A stretch of 39,523 bases of DNA, taken from positions 1 to 39,523 of IMG/VR virus record IMGVR_UViG_3300028024_000179, one strand, 5' to 3'. Of this stretch, positions 38,578-39,523 are shown in pieces. Numbering within the stretch: position 1 is the stretch's first letter; the number at the start of each line of letters is the position of its first letter. The notes beneath the pieces are model-generated. The model was not told the DNA's origin. It worked only from the letters and a program-made list of their open reading frames with translations, and made no database searches. The stretch is from a virus. The translations under genes and the position numbers were made by a program.

Positions 38578-38831
38578 CCCCTACCTCCTTTGGGTTCGAG
38601 CGACCTGGCGTACTCCTCCAGTGCCTCCGTCGCGACGCCGGCGCAGGCATTCACGCAGGCGACGATCCGCCGCATATAGCGCGCCTCCTCGGAGAACTCC
38701 TCCAGCGTCGAGCCGTACGGATCGACCACTACTACGCCGCGGCCGTCCAGAATCTGGCCGGTGGTGTCCGATGCGAGATCCATATCCATTCGCCAGGGCT
38801 CGTGGCAGTGCAGTGTCGTGGTCGCGGTCAT
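38574..38831 (-). CDS. Conserved small phage protein with RRIVACVNAC motif, 85 aa
   Basis: DPYGSTLEEFSEEARYMRRI followed by VACVNACAGVATEALEE matches a short phage protein family known to me only as hypothetical ('A.RIVACVNAC.GI.TE.LE'). ATG 38831 overlaps the upstream stop as ATGA. Function unknown. Confidence 0.7.
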   Translation of the reverse strand: MTATTTLHCHEPWRMDMDLASDTTGQILDGRGVVVVDPYGSTLEEFSEEARYMRRIVACVNACAGVATEALEEYARSLEPKGGRG

Positions 38832-39523
38832 TGCGCTCCCCCAAACTGGAACCACGCGCGGATTGTCTCGGCAGAAAGCGAGGGCCGCGGCTCCTCAACC
38901 GCGGCCTCACTGGATGGCGCTTTCGCGGATTCTCCTTTCGTCGGGGTTATTGGGGTAGATATTGGGGCAGAAACAGACGGGGTTTGCAGGTGCTCGAGCG
39001 AGCGCAGCACGCGCCCCACGCGGCAGACCCGCGCGTGAGCCAGGGGCAGATGCGGATTCGCAGCGCGACACTCGGAGCAGAGGCGCATGCCATAGCGGTC
39101 GCGGGTAAAGCTCGCCTCCGCCAGGTCTCGGGCGGCAAAGAGGAGCGTTCCCAGCTCCCCCTGCAGCTCCGACCAGCTCGGGGCCGTCTGGACGGATTCG
39201 CGACGGGGAACCCGATGCGCCCTAAACTCGTCGTCGGGTCGCTCGCGCTGAACGCGATGAAGAACAGCCCATGCATCTGCACGGGTCATTATGCCTTCGG
39301 GTGTAGGGACGTCTTCGTATTGGAGTTCGCTACCAACCCATTGCTGAGTACAGCGCTGGATGACCCACTCTGGCGCACGGTTGGCACACGCGCGGCAGAG
39401 CCCGTGGTCGATATCGGATCCGCCGCAGATTCGGCAGGTCAATGTATGCGATGTTTGCCCGGAATTGGGCGTGGCTGGCTGGGACTGAGACTGGGACGAC
39501 TGGATGCTGCGAGATCCATCCAT
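38828..39523 (-). CDS. Zinc-cluster early protein at the window edge, 231 aa or longer
   Basis: CRICGGSDIDHGLCRACANR near the N-terminus and CSECRAANPHLPLAHARVCR in the middle are Cys clusters; the C-terminus is Ser/Thr/Pro-rich and then helical (LSAETIRAWFQFGGAQ). The ATG coincides with the window's last base, so a longer upstream start or a promoter may lie outside. No family is recognised. Confidence 0.55.
   Translation of the reverse strand: MDGSRSIQSSQSQSQPATPNSGQTSHTLTCRICGGSDIDHGLCRACANRAPEWVIQRCTQQWVGSELQYEDVPTPEGIMTRADAWAVLHRVQRERPDDEFRAHRVPRRESVQTAPSWSELQGELGTLLFAARDLAEASFTRDRYGMRLCSECRAANPHLPLAHARVCRVGRVLRSLEHLQTPSVSAPISTPITPTKGESAKAPSSEAAVEEPRPSLSAETIRAWFQFGGAQ

Noticed and set aside
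1-39523. tRNA genes, rRNA, IS elements or transposase genes.
   Set aside because: No tRNA-like cloverleaf, rRNA segment, terminal inverted repeats or transposase motif was seen; the HTH at 35504 is too short for a transposase.

Overview
The window reads as an essentially complete GC-rich temperate siphophage genome or prophage. It runs from the last base of a tyrosine integrase gene at the left edge to the first base of a small zinc-cluster gene at the right edge. Virion genes follow the HK97/lambda-like order: P27-type small terminase, large terminase, portal, S49 head protease, HK97 capsid, head-tail connectors, HK97-gp10-like protein, tail terminator, major tail protein, overlapping tail-chaperone frames, tape measure, distal tail proteins, NlpC/P60 protein, tail tip and fibre. 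Several copies of a dispersed repeat with the core CATCCTGAGCGAAGCGAAGG are present. Translated, it gives the peptides VILSEAKDL or FAQDDK, which I know as chromosomal repeat peptides, notably in Acidobacteriota. A host in that phylum is an inference only.

Layout. Positions 1-1257 hold the integrase on the minus strand. Positions 1345-3447 hold four plus-strand genes: two ribbon-helix-helix proteins, a zinc-ribbon membrane protein and an acyltransferase. They are the only plus-strand genes and look like a lysogenic-conversion (moron) block. Positions 3329-24422 hold the virion genes, all on the minus strand and mostly joined by ATGA or TAATG overlaps. Positions 24687-25671 hold an HNH nuclease and small genes. 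Positions 25785-28242 hold a lysis-like cassette (lipoprotein, holin-like protein, lysozyme-like enzyme, membrane/coiled-coil protein) and two accessory genes. Positions 28443-30255 hold a sigma-like HTH gene and a winged-helix replication-initiator-like gene with an iteron-like cluster. Positions 30495-39523 are the early region: many short, overlapping, cysteine-rich genes, a hexapeptide-repeat protein, a truncated ASCH protein, a ParB-like protein with an inserted zinc cluster, and a protein resembling phage 'replication terminator' proteins.

Expected working: transcription of almost everything runs leftward. Early genes are read from the right. The sigma-like HTH gene sits just upstream of a promoter/operator (28425-28466) that faces the lysis and then the packaging and structural genes, so it is a candidate late regulator. 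No CI/Cro-like repressor, excisionase, polymerase, methyltransferase, tRNA or CRISPR array is recognisable. Any immunity region may lie beyond the right edge or be carried by the RHH proteins.

The most interesting points are: an integrase with Ser where the first catalytic Arg is expected; a candidate origin inside the initiator gene; host-type repeats expanded in frame in that gene; a small head gene flanked by duplicated terminators; a duplicated early block that leaves a chimeric ASCH protein; a ten-cysteine tail on the head protease; and a candidate -1 frameshift in the tail chaperones.
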